NCBI GenBank assembly: GCA_021159425.1
Contig: JAGGRU010000375.1
Span: 1 to 7,737 of the forward strand
Direction: 5' to 3'
Source of the DNA: Sulfurovum sp.
Lineage (GTDB): Bacteria > Campylobacterota > Campylobacteria > Campylobacterales > Sulfurovaceae
DNA length: 7,737 nucleotides
Shown here: positions 1 to 6,209 of the stretch, piece by piece
How the letters are laid out: each line of letters begins with the position of its first letter
How positions within the stretch are numbered: position 1 is the stretch's first letter
Made by a program: the position numbers and the translations under genes
The notes under the pieces: generated by a model
Seen by the model: the letters and a program-made list of their open reading frames with translations, nothing else
What the model was told of the DNA's origin: nothing
Databases searched by the model: none

Positions 1-1
1 G

Positions 2-85
2 CCTTACTTTAAAAGGAAACATTTTCTCTTCAAAGCACCTAAAGATGCAGAAAAGATCTCAGTCGAAGCAAAAGGGAGTAAATAA
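2..85 (+). CDS. C-terminal end of a probable DUF2092-type periplasmic protein (partial)
   Basis: The window opens inside a + strand frame that reads 27 codons to a TAA at 83-85; the start lies outside the window. The visible tail contains FLFKAPKDAEKI and then a short lysine-rich end. From memory, a phenylalanine followed by a 'PPKGAKKI'-like stretch is how DUF2092 (PF09865, predicted periplasmic proteins) ends, which makes that family the best guess. The stop TAA shares its last A with the ATG of the next gene, so the two are very probably co-transcribed and translationally coupled. The ribosome site of the next gene (AAAGGGAG, about 71-78) lies inside this frame. Only 27 residues are visible, so the family call is an inference; that it is a real coding end is better supported, by the stop/start overlap. 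Confidence 0.6.
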   Translation, partial: PYFKRKHFLFKAPKDAEKISVEAKGSK

Positions 86-1035
86 TGAAAAGATATCATT
101 TCTTTAAATTTTTTGTTGTTGCTGTTATGGTAGGGTTTTTTTCTCCATCATTGACTATGGAAAAGAACTATAGTGACGGTTCTGAAGCACTTTCTCTTTC
201 ACTGTTAACCCAAGTTGAAGCCAGAGGCGGCCGAGGCGGCGGTGGTATGCGTGGTGGTGGAGGCATGAGAGGCGGTGGCGGTATGCGTGGAGGAAGTATG
301 GGAGGCGGTGGCTTTAGTAATAGAGGCGGGATGAGTCGCGGTGGAGGTATGAGCAGTCCACGTAGCAATCGTTATCAGGGAGGGAATTTCTCTCGAAGTG
401 GAAATAGAAGTGGAAATCGTAGTGCTAATCGTCCCAGTACAATAAAATTAAATAAACCCGGCAAAATAAAACTGAATAAACCCGGTAGCATCAAAACACA
501 TAAACCAAGCAGTATAAAAACAAGCAAAGCATCAACAAGTAAAAAGCTTAACAAGTCAACAAAATCATCGACAGCTAACAGAGCAAATAGAGCTGGAATT
601 GGAGCTGTAGCTGGAGCCGGAATCGGGGCAGGAGTTGGAGCCGGAATCGGATCAGGAATTGGGTCAGGTAACAAACCAGGAAATGGCGATGGAATTGGAT
701 CTGGTAACAGACCGGGAAATGCTGATCGTCCGGGGAATGGAAACAGACCAGGGAAGGGAGATGGAAACGTTGATAGAAACTATAATGGCGGATATTATCC
801 ATATTACGGTGGCTATGGTGGTTATTATGGAGGATACTATGATAATTGGGGTTATATGGGTGGTGCAATGTTGACGGGTATGGCAATTGGCAGCATTGCA
901 ACAACATTACCAGATCATGAGTGTTCTACTATTAAAATGGATGGAAAGACGTATGAAGATTGTGACGGCACAATTTATGAACCTGTTTATAAAGGTGATG
1001 AAGTGCAATATAAAGTGATTTCAACATCAAACTAA
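85..1035 (+). CDS. Exported Gly/Arg/Lys-rich repeat protein with a two-cysteine C-terminal motif
   Basis: This 316-aa protein has no assigned function. Residues 1-24 are a basic, Phe-rich hydrophobic export signal; cleavage could lie near residue 22 or later, at VEA-RGG (residue 46). The mature part is low complexity in blocks: an RGG-type block (47-90) with three perfect GGGGMR units, an Arg/Ser/Asn block (92-117), four 8-residue xIKxxKPx repeats (119-150), an Ala/Gly/Ile zipper (170-196), RPGN repeats (196-224), and a Gly/Tyr block (235-260). It closes with CSTIKMDGKTYEDCDG and a Tyr/Pro/Val segment. I recall similar ends (Cys, Gly-x-x-Tyr, Cys, Tyr-x-Pro-x-Tyr) in small proteins next to DUF2092 genes, which fits the overlapping upstream frame. 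The start follows AAAGGGAG and overlaps the upstream stop by one base. The high positive charge of the middle suggests polyanion, wall or surface binding, but this is inference. Confidence 0.85.
   Translation: MKRYHFFKFFVVAVMVGFFSPSLTMEKNYSDGSEALSLSLLTQVEARGGRGGGGMRGGGGMRGGGGMRGGSMGGGGFSNRGGMSRGGGMSSPRSNRYQGGNFSRSGNRSGNRSANRPSTIKLNKPGKIKLNKPGSIKTHKPSSIKTSKASTSKKLNKSTKSSTANRANRAGIGAVAGAGIGAGVGAGIGSGIGSGNKPGNGDGIGSGNRPGNADRPGNGNRPGKGDGNVDRNYNGGYYPYYGGYGGYYGGYYDNWGYMGGAMLTGMAIGSIATTLPDHECSTIKMDGKTYEDCDGTIYEPVYKGDEVQYKVISTSN
235..288 (+). repeat. In-frame tandem repeat, three 18-bp units encoding GGGGMR
   Basis: Three consecutive 18-bp units encode GGGGMR (residues 51-68 of the exported repeat protein). 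The units differ at synonymous positions (for example CGT versus AGA for Arg, and several Gly codons). The array is therefore not freshly slipped DNA: the peptide repeat is older than the nucleotide identity or is held by selection. Imperfect continuation (RGGSMGGGGF, RGGMSRGGGM) runs to about base 350. Confidence 0.8.
439..534 (+). repeat. In-frame tandem repeat, four 24-bp units encoding xIKxxKPx
   Basis: Four 8-residue units (TIKLNKPG, KIKLNKPG, SIKTHKPS, SIKTSKAS; residues 119-150 of the repeat protein) are stacked in frame. The first two are nearly identical in DNA (AAATAAACCCGGC versus AATAAACCCGGT) and the last two have drifted. Each unit carries two or three lysines at fixed spacing, giving a regularly charged extended segment. 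Confidence 0.75.
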
Positions 1036-1045
1036 GTACTAAATT

Positions 1046-1067
1046 ACTCTTCCCTATCAGGAAGAGT
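1046..1067. terminator. Hairpin between convergent genes, probable bidirectional terminator
   Basis: ACTCTTCC (1046-1053) and GGAAGAGT (1060-1067) form a perfect 8-bp stem with a 6-base loop. It lies in the 46-bp gap between the stop of the repeat protein (1035) and the stop of the opposing barrel gene (1082). The + strand tail GAGTCTATCTTTT is only moderately T-rich, and the - strand tail (AATTTAG) is weaker. The placement argues for termination in both directions, but the poor U-tract limits confidence. Confidence 0.6.
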
Positions 1068-1081
1068 GAGTCTATCTTTTA

Positions 1082-1951
1082 TCAGTAGCTTAAGGTAAAA
1101 CCTATAAATGGTCCTGAGAGTGTGAGATCTACATCATATATATGACCTACGATATCATCCTCACTTTTAGTTGTGAGAGCAAAATTCACTTGTCTAAAAC
1201 CGGCAATAAGATCTGCTTTGAATCTCTTCTTCTCATAAAACCTATATCCTGCCTGAAGGGTAAAATCTGAATACTCTATCTGAGTATTGTCTATCTCTGT
1301 ACTGACACCATTCACATTAAATCCATAGCTAAAGTCATTATATGTATTCATCATATTAACGGTAAGAAAACCAAATGGCTCAGAACCATCATACGCTATT
1401 TCACCTATGTGGGTTGCTTCCGGTGTCACATTAAATGTAACAACAGATGAACCAAGTCCAAAACCTACTTTTAGCGAAGTATTGGGTGTTTTCACTACTT
1501 CATACAAGATATTTGCAAGATACATATCTATATCTACAGTTGTCGTTGCACCAAGTCTTGTCAAAACACCATTCCCATTAGGACCCTGGACCGCATAAAC
1601 GGCATTTCCGTTTCCTTCATCTTCAAATGTGCTTGGCATGTAAGTAAAACCCAATATCCAATTTTCATACTGTGCCCCAAGGGTATACATAAGGCCTTTA
1701 CTTTCACCAAGGTCAAGAGTATCTGCTGTGGCTATAAGCTCTGCTTGGACAGATGATAAACTATTCTGCCGACCAATGTCTCCTTTAACCTCACGTGGGG
1801 TATAGTAGCTTGTGAAGTGGAAGTGTGAGTTTTCTAATATTCCGTAGTTTTGCTCTTCTGAAGTGTTTAGCTCTTCCGGAGTAACCTCAGCCCCGGCAAA
1901 TAAAGAAGCTGTCAAGATGGAAGAAAATATCAATCCGTTAAGTAGTTGCAT
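1082..1951 (-). CDS. Outer-membrane beta-barrel protein, family not recognised
   Basis: This 289-aa protein starts with a clear Sec signal (MQLLNGLIFSSILTASLFAGA, cleavage probably after Ala21). The rest alternates hydrophobic and polar residues as in transmembrane beta-strands, with Gly/Asn/Asp-rich turns and no hydrophobic helix. The last residues, GPFIGFTLSY, end in an aromatic residue, the usual recognition signal for BAM-dependent barrel insertion. The pattern fits a roughly 10-12-strand barrel, but I do not recognise a named family and cannot say whether it is a channel. The start has a good ribosome site (AAGGAT at 1961-1956, 4 bases before ATG). The gene converges on the repeat protein and diverges from the porin operon across 220 bp. 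Its upstream region lacks the 20-bp element shared by the three + strand units, so it may not belong to that regulon. Confidence 0.8.
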   Translation of the reverse strand: MQLLNGLIFSSILTASLFAGAEVTPEELNTSEEQNYGILENSHFHFTSYYTPREVKGDIGRQNSLSSVQAELIATADTLDLGESKGLMYTLGAQYENWILGFTYMPSTFEDEGNGNAVYAVQGPNGNGVLTRLGATTTVDIDMYLANILYEVVKTPNTSLKVGFGLGSSVVTFNVTPEATHIGEIAYDGSEPFGFLTVNMMNTYNDFSYGFNVNGVSTEIDNTQIEYSDFTLQAGYRFYEKKRFKADLIAGFRQVNFALTTKSEDDIVGHIYDVDLTLSGPFIGFTLSY

Positions 1952-1955
1952 AGTG

Positions 1956-1977
1956 ATCCTTTATATCATTTATTTTA
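1956..1977 (-). promoter_or_regulatory. Candidate -10 box and ribosome site of the minus-strand barrel gene
   Basis: On the minus strand a TAAAAT hexamer (1977-1972) lies 10 bases before the ribosome site AAGGAT (1961-1956) and would give a leader of roughly 14 nt. No convincing -35 box is seen, which is normal for Campylobacterota housekeeping promoters. The rest of the 220-bp divergent gap (1952-2171) is AT-rich and otherwise holds only the + strand promoter at 2054-2096 and a weak 6-bp inverted repeat, ATCCTA/TAGGAT (2118-2138), in the leader of the + strand operon. Confidence 0.3.
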
Positions 1978-2053
1978 GAAAGTTTATCAAAAAGAGTGTT
2001 AAAATAAAGTCTTTTATCTTCATTTTTACTTCATTAGCTTTTAATTAATTATA

Positions 2054-2096
2054 TTTTGTTTTTTGGATAGACAAGAAGTTTTTTTTATGATAATAT
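2054..2096 (+). promoter_or_regulatory. Regulon promoter copy 1: TTTTG-N6-GGATAGACA element plus -10
   Basis: The element occupies 2054-2073 (TTTTG at 2054-2058, GGATAGACA at 2065-2073). A TG-extended -10, TAATAT (2091-2096), starts 26 bases after the first G. TAGACA therefore sits at -35 with a 17-bp spacer, and transcription should start near 2103, leaving a leader of about 69 nt before the barrel/porin operon. The same element at the same spacing recurs at 4377 and 7242. The element overlaps the -35 position, as expected for the site of a class II activator of the AraC family. Confidence 0.7.
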
Positions 2097-2171
2097 TCTA
2101 GTGAAAAAAACTACAAAATCCTAATATCAAAATAGGATATAAAAATAAAACCTTACAAACAGGAGAAGGAA

Positions 2172-2972
2172 ATGAAAAAAATAATTGCAGGCACAGTGCT
2201 TACATGTGCATTGGCAACTGCCGGTGGAGATATTGTACCGGGAGAAGAACAAGTTGTAGCCTCGATGCTTACTGAAGAGAATAGTGCATGGAAACAGCAA
2301 CTTGTAATCTATGGATGGGCTGCCAGTTTTGATGGTACGTTAACATATTCACTTCCAGGTGAAGATTCTGTAGAGAGTGATGGTAGTCTGATCGATCAGT
2401 TGGATGGTATGTTTATGGCTACCTATGAAGTTCGTAAAGATAAATTTTCTTTCCTTGCAGATGTCATTTATCTGGGAATGTCAGGTGAAGAAACAATAGG
2501 CGAAGAGATGGGAAGAGGTAAACTTGCAACTACTGTAGCACAAGAGTTTGACGGATGGGTGGTCGGTTTGTATGGGGGATATAATGTTATAGATACAGGT
2601 AGTTCAACACTTGATATTATCGCCGGTATGCGTTACTTTTCTCTTGATATAGAGGCAAGTATTACTCTTGAGGGTCCTTTGGGTAAAAATCCAAGTATTC
2701 CTCTTTCTCCATCTTTTGAAGCTTATGATGCATTGATAGGTGTTAAAGGTAATTTTGACATTAATGAAAACTGGTATGTGCCTTACCTCTTTGATATAGG
2801 TGCAGGAGACAGTGACCTTACATGGCAGGCACAGGCAAGTATAGGATACCGCTTTGACTGGGGAGATGTTCTGGCAACATATCGTTATCTGCACTATGAG
2901 AAAGATGATTTGCTACTTGTTGAAGACTTTGATCTCTATGGTCCAAAAGTAGGTGTAGTTTTCCATTTCTAG
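2172..2972 (+). CDS. Outer-membrane beta-barrel protein, first gene of the porin operon
   Basis: This 266-aa protein has a short Sec signal (MKKIIAGTVLTCALATA, cleavage near residue 17) and then a barrel pattern: amphipathic strands, Gly/Asp turns, aromatic girdle residues and a C-terminal VGVVFHF ending in Phe. The early segment with IYGWAASFDGTLTY, a Leu-Asp-rich stretch and MATYEVRKDKFSFLADVIYLGMS resembles a widespread family of uncharacterised outer-membrane proteins; this is recall, not a search. Cys12 does not sit in a proper lipobox (Thr at -1), so a lipoprotein is unlikely. The ribosome site AGGAGAAGGA (2161-2170) directly precedes the ATG. The gene stops 9 bases before the porin gene, so the two should be co-transcribed from the 2054 promoter. 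The product may assist or modulate the porin, but its own role is unknown. Confidence 0.8.
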   Translation: MKKIIAGTVLTCALATAGGDIVPGEEQVVASMLTEENSAWKQQLVIYGWAASFDGTLTYSLPGEDSVESDGSLIDQLDGMFMATYEVRKDKFSFLADVIYLGMSGEETIGEEMGRGKLATTVAQEFDGWVVGLYGGYNVIDTGSSTLDIIAGMRYFSLDIEASITLEGPLGKNPSIPLSPSFEAYDALIGVKGNFDINENWYVPYLFDIGAGDSDLTWQAQASIGYRFDWGDVLATYRYLHYEKDDLLLVEDFDLYGPKVGVVFHF

Positions 2973-2981
2973 AGGATTTTA

Positions 2982-4364
2982 ATGTATCGTAAACTCATAC
3001 TATTATTGCTACTCTCCTTCTCTGTGCTTTATGCAGAAGAGAGTACATCTCCTTCCATCTGCAATGATGATCTAAATACTTCCCTGTTTAAAAATGATTT
3101 AAATTCTTATATATATACCTGGAATGCACTTGGTACAGGAGGAGGCTACCGGCCTTTGATCTCTGCAGATCTGAATACCTCTGCTTATGACTGGAATGCT
3201 TTAACTACTAAATGGATCAATATGCGGGCAGCTGCAATAATAGCATTGGATAAATCACAATTTTATCAGGATGACAAAAGCTTGAATCATGTCGGTGATA
3301 TGGGTCACTATGATAAAGTGGATGTACGTGGTGTTCGTCTTGGAGCCATAGGAACTATTAATTTTGATAAAGCCTGGACGTATGCAGTGATGCTGTCTAT
3401 AAATTCTCTCAGAAGAGATTTTGACAATGACCTAGAAGATAAGATCACCCTGTATGATGCTGTAGTAGGCATCCCGGTATGGGGTGAATATGGCAGGATG
3501 CAGATAGGTAAAATGAAAGAACCTATTTCAATGGAACGGATCATGGGTCTGGTGTTTGAACAGACTATGGAGCGTCCTATGCACCTTGATGCTTTGCTCC
3601 CCTCACGTAATATAGGTATTGATTTCTCCGATATGATATTTAATCAACGCCTTACCTGGAAGATCGGTGTTTTTAATGATTGGATGGAAGACGACCAGCT
3701 CTCTTTTTCAGAATCAAATCAGCAGCTTGTAGCCCGTGTCACTGCTGTTGCTTATGAAGATAAGGGAAAGGAGCGTCTTTTGCATCTTGGTGCTGCTTAC
3801 CGCTATGAGGATGTGAGAGAAGGAACCGTACGTTATGAAGTTGGTTCTGAACAATGGTTTATTGACCCATGGCTCGATACGGGGAGTTTTTCTGCTGATG
3901 CAACAAATACCTACAATCTGGAGATGAGTTATCTTGACGGTCCTCTTTGGATCGCTTCGGAATATACTTCAACCTCGGTTGATTCACCACAGTTTGCCAA
4001 CCCGACTTTTAGCGGATATCATGTAGCTGCCAACTATTTTCTTACAGGAGAACATAGAGGATATAATAAACGAAGAGGAATTGTCCGTCGAATTACACCC
4101 GTACTTGATTTTACCAAAGGAGGGTGGGGTGCAGTTGAGATCTCTGCCCGTTACTCTTCTGTGGATCTTACAGATAAAGCGATCGAAGGCGGTAATATGC
4201 AGATCACATCTTTGGGTCTCATTTGGCATCCTCGACGAGATATACAGTTCCACATGCAATGGAGCCGTGCTTACCTGGATCGTCCAGATATGGAAACAGG
4301 AATCGTACCCACAAAAAGTGATACGGACATCTTACAGTTTCGATGGGTAATGGTGATCGATTAG
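2982..4364 (+). CDS. OprO/OprP-like (phosphate-selective type) outer-membrane porin
   Basis: This 460-aa protein has a clean signal (MYRKLILLLLLSFSVLYA, cleavage after Ala18) and a long barrel body. The family call (PF07396, phosphate-selective porin O/P; usual length about 400-450) rests on three features. These are an early strand reading GVRLGAIGTINFDKAWTYAVML, the segment GRMQIGKMKEPISMERIMG (around residue 175), and the C-terminal block near residues 350-420. That block reads EHRGYNKRRG, then a Lys-Gly-Gly-Trp-Gly-Ala-x-Glu turn, then ARYSSVDL and a GG-turn before the last strands. Family members pass phosphate, polyphosphate or other anions, so an anion channel is likely, but selectivity cannot be read here. 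Two oddities: the mature N-terminus repeats DLNTS (30-34, 63-67) and WNAL (47-50, 71-74), and the chain ends RWVMVID rather than in Phe. The ribosome site AGAGGA (2971-2976) lies just after the upstream stop. Confidence 0.82.
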   Translation: MYRKLILLLLLSFSVLYAEESTSPSICNDDLNTSLFKNDLNSYIYTWNALGTGGGYRPLISADLNTSAYDWNALTTKWINMRAAAIIALDKSQFYQDDKSLNHVGDMGHYDKVDVRGVRLGAIGTINFDKAWTYAVMLSINSLRRDFDNDLEDKITLYDAVVGIPVWGEYGRMQIGKMKEPISMERIMGLVFEQTMERPMHLDALLPSRNIGIDFSDMIFNQRLTWKIGVFNDWMEDDQLSFSESNQQLVARVTAVAYEDKGKERLLHLGAAYRYEDVREGTVRYEVGSEQWFIDPWLDTGSFSADATNTYNLEMSYLDGPLWIASEYTSTSVDSPQFANPTFSGYHVAANYFLTGEHRGYNKRRGIVRRITPVLDFTKGGWGAVEISARYSSVDLTDKAIEGGNMQITSLGLIWHPRRDIQFHMQWSRAYLDRPDMETGIVPTKSDTDILQFRWVMVID

Positions 4365-4376
4365 AGATATTTAAAT

Positions 4377-4419
4377 TTTTGTTTTCAGGATAGACAAAAA
4401 GATTATTTTAGGATATGAT
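4377..4419 (+). promoter_or_regulatory. Regulon promoter copy 2: TTTTG-N6-GGATAGACA element plus -10
   Basis: The element occupies 4377-4396 (GGATAGACA at 4388-4396), with -10 TATGAT at 4414-4419, again 26 bases from the first G. Transcription would start near 4426 and give a leader of about 34 nt to the reductase ATG at 4460. The element begins 12 bases after the porin stop with no terminator between. The reductase may therefore receive read-through from the porin operon as well as its own transcript. The -10 box covers the upstream in-frame ATG at 4415, which excludes that ATG as the start for transcripts made here. Confidence 0.7.
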
Positions 4420-4459
4420 AAAAAGCTTAAAAACTTATATAGAAAAAGGAAGAGAGAGT

Positions 4460-6154
4460 ATGAATAATAAATATTTAATAGTCGGTGGTGTTGCCGGCGG
4501 AGCATCCGCTGCAGCAAGATTAAGAAGACTGGGTGAAAATGATGAGATCATCATGTTCGAAAAAGGACCCGATGTTTCATTTTCAAACTGTTCTCTTCCT
4601 TATCGTTTAAGCGGAGAAGTCGCAAATACAGAAGATCTTATTATGATGACACCTGAGTTGTTTAAAGGGCAGTACAATATTGATGCGAGAGTAAACCATG
4701 AAGTGATCGCTATCGATAGAGATAAAAAAGAGGTTGAAGTCAAGAATCTTCTTGATGGTACAACATACAGAGAATCTTATGATAAACTTATTCTCTCTCC
4801 TGGAGCAAAGCCTATTGTTCCCAACCTTCCGGGCATTGAAAAAGCTAATGTTTTTACGGTAAGAAATGTCGTTGATATTGATAAACTCCATAGATTCATT
4901 GAAAAGACAAATCCTTCAAGAATTACGGTGATAGGTGGTGGTTTTATCGGCATTGAAGTGATGGAGAATCTTGTAGAAGCAGGGCATAAAGTAACACTGG
5001 TTCAGTCCCCGCCTCAAATACTCAACCAGATCGATCCTGATATGGTACAGATCCTGCATAAAGAGATCATGGATCATGGGGTTGAACTTATTTTGGGTGA
5101 CAGGGTAGTCGGATTTGATACCAACAAAGCGATACTTAAATCAGGAAAAGAGATCGAGACAGAGGTGATCATTATGTCTATTGGTATTGTACCCGTTACA
5201 GATATTGCGGTAAATGCCGGTCTTGAACTGGGTAAAACAGGTGCCATTAAAGTGGATTCCAATTATTTGACCAATGACCCTGATATCTATGCTGTTGGTG
5301 ATGCTATAGAAGTTTATAACTCTTTAACACAAAGCAGTACCAAGCTTTCTCTTGCAGGACCTGCACTGAAACAGGCACGAAGCGTTGCAGATCATATTCA
5401 TGGAAGAAAGATCAACAACAGAGGTTATATTGGTTCTTCTGTTGTAAAAGTTTTTAACTTTAATGCTGCAAATACCGGGTTGAGCGAAAAAATGCTGGAA
5501 AAACTTGATATCCCTTATGACTGGATAGAGATCATACCTAAAGACAAAGTAGGGATCATGCCTGATGCCGAAGAGCTTGGATTTAAGCTCATCTTTGAAA
5601 AACCAACAGGTAGAATACTTGGAGCTCAGGCAATAGGACGCGGTAATGTAGACAAGCGTGTCGATGTGATCGCTACAGCTATCAAATTTGGTGCGACGAT
5701 CGAAGATCTGCCAGATCTTGAACTCTGTTATGCCCCTCCGTTTGGAACAGGAAAAGATGCCATTAATTTTGCCGGTTATGTCGCATCCAATCTTCTTCAT
5801 GGTGATTTTAAACAGATCTCTTTTACCAAAGTACGTGAATTGGTTGAAAATGGTGCTTATATTCTTGATGTACGTGAAGCAGATGAATTTAAGGAAGAAG
5901 GTCGTATTAAAAATGCCTACAACATTCCTTTGTCTCAACTGCGTGACAGAATGGAAGAGATCCCGAAAGATGTACCTGTTTATATCCATTGCCGTTCAGG
6001 TCAACGTTCATATAACGCTGTACTGGCTTTACAGGCAAACGGCTATGACAATGTCAGCAATATTTCCGGCGGTTTTACAGGTCTGCGTGCCTATGAATAC
6101 TTTACAGATAAAGTAAGCGGCAGGGAACCAATCGTAGCTGAATACGGTTTTTAA
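4460..6154 (+). CDS. FAD-dependent CoA-disulfide/persulfide reductase with C-terminal rhodanese domain
   Basis: This 564-aa protein is a pyridine nucleotide-disulfide oxidoreductase fused to a single rhodanese domain, the architecture of CoADR-RHD and NADH-dependent persulfide reductase (Npsr). Such enzymes reduce CoA disulfide, CoA persulfide or polysulfide with NAD(P)H in the cytoplasm. Visible in order: FAD motif GGVAGG (9-14), single redox Cys44 in SFSNCSLPY, NAD(P)H motif GGGFIGIE (159-166), FAD-closing AVGDA (278-282), dimerisation block with Tyr424 and Tyr440 (CYAPPFGTGKDAINFAGY), and rhodanese from about 455 with LDVREADEF and active loop CRSGQRS, Cys511. Both catalytic cysteines are intact. 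Unusual: Ser follows Cys44 where most CoADRs have Gly, and LAGPALKQAR replaces the common PAN-R/K-QGR. An in-frame ATG at 4415 was rejected because it lies in the -10 box; ATG 4460 follows AAGGAAGAGAG and starts directly at the FAD fold. Exact substrate is uncertain. Confidence 0.9.
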   Translation: MNNKYLIVGGVAGGASAAARLRRLGENDEIIMFEKGPDVSFSNCSLPYRLSGEVANTEDLIMMTPELFKGQYNIDARVNHEVIAIDRDKKEVEVKNLLDGTTYRESYDKLILSPGAKPIVPNLPGIEKANVFTVRNVVDIDKLHRFIEKTNPSRITVIGGGFIGIEVMENLVEAGHKVTLVQSPPQILNQIDPDMVQILHKEIMDHGVELILGDRVVGFDTNKAILKSGKEIETEVIIMSIGIVPVTDIAVNAGLELGKTGAIKVDSNYLTNDPDIYAVGDAIEVYNSLTQSSTKLSLAGPALKQARSVADHIHGRKINNRGYIGSSVVKVFNFNAANTGLSEKMLEKLDIPYDWIEIIPKDKVGIMPDAEELGFKLIFEKPTGRILGAQAIGRGNVDKRVDVIATAIKFGATIEDLPDLELCYAPPFGTGKDAINFAGYVASNLLHGDFKQISFTKVRELVENGAYILDVREADEFKEEGRIKNAYNIPLSQLRDRMEEIPKDVPVYIHCRSGQRSYNAVLALQANGYDNVSNISGGFTGLRAYEYFTDKVSGREPIVAEYGF

Positions 6155-6209
6155 CTGTAGAATCCAAGAGGAGGGGGAATAATCATTACTGAACCCTCTG
6201 CTTGCCTGT

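Noticed and set aside
575..907. Long minus-strand and alternate-frame open frames across the glycine-rich gene
   Set aside because: They are by-products of the repeat-rich GGN codons (Pro-rich or His/Tyr-rich shadow peptides) with no ribosome sites or family features.
2118..2138. Inverted repeat ATCCTA/TAGGAT in the porin-operon leader as an operator or riboswitch
   Set aside because: Six A/T-rich pairs in very AT-rich DNA are expected by chance; no counterpart in the other two leaders.
2205..2210. Lipobox at Cys12 of the 266-aa barrel protein
   Set aside because: The residue before Cys is Thr, the hydrophobic stretch before it is too short, and a normal ATA-GG signal cleavage site follows.
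4415..4459. N-terminal extension of the reductase from ATG 4415
   Set aside because: The ATG is within the predicted -10 box, has no ribosome site, and the added 15 residues are not part of the FAD fold.
5324..5989. 221-codon minus-strand open frame opposite the reductase
   Set aside because: The + strand encodes an intact, motif-complete reductase-rhodanese here; the antisense peptide shows no recognisable domain.
6169..6199. Possible terminator GGAGGG/CCCTCT between the reductase and the regulator
   Set aside because: Only six pairs with an 18-base loop and no T-tract on either strand. The 55-bp convergent gap probably ends transcription somehow, but this stem is not convincing.
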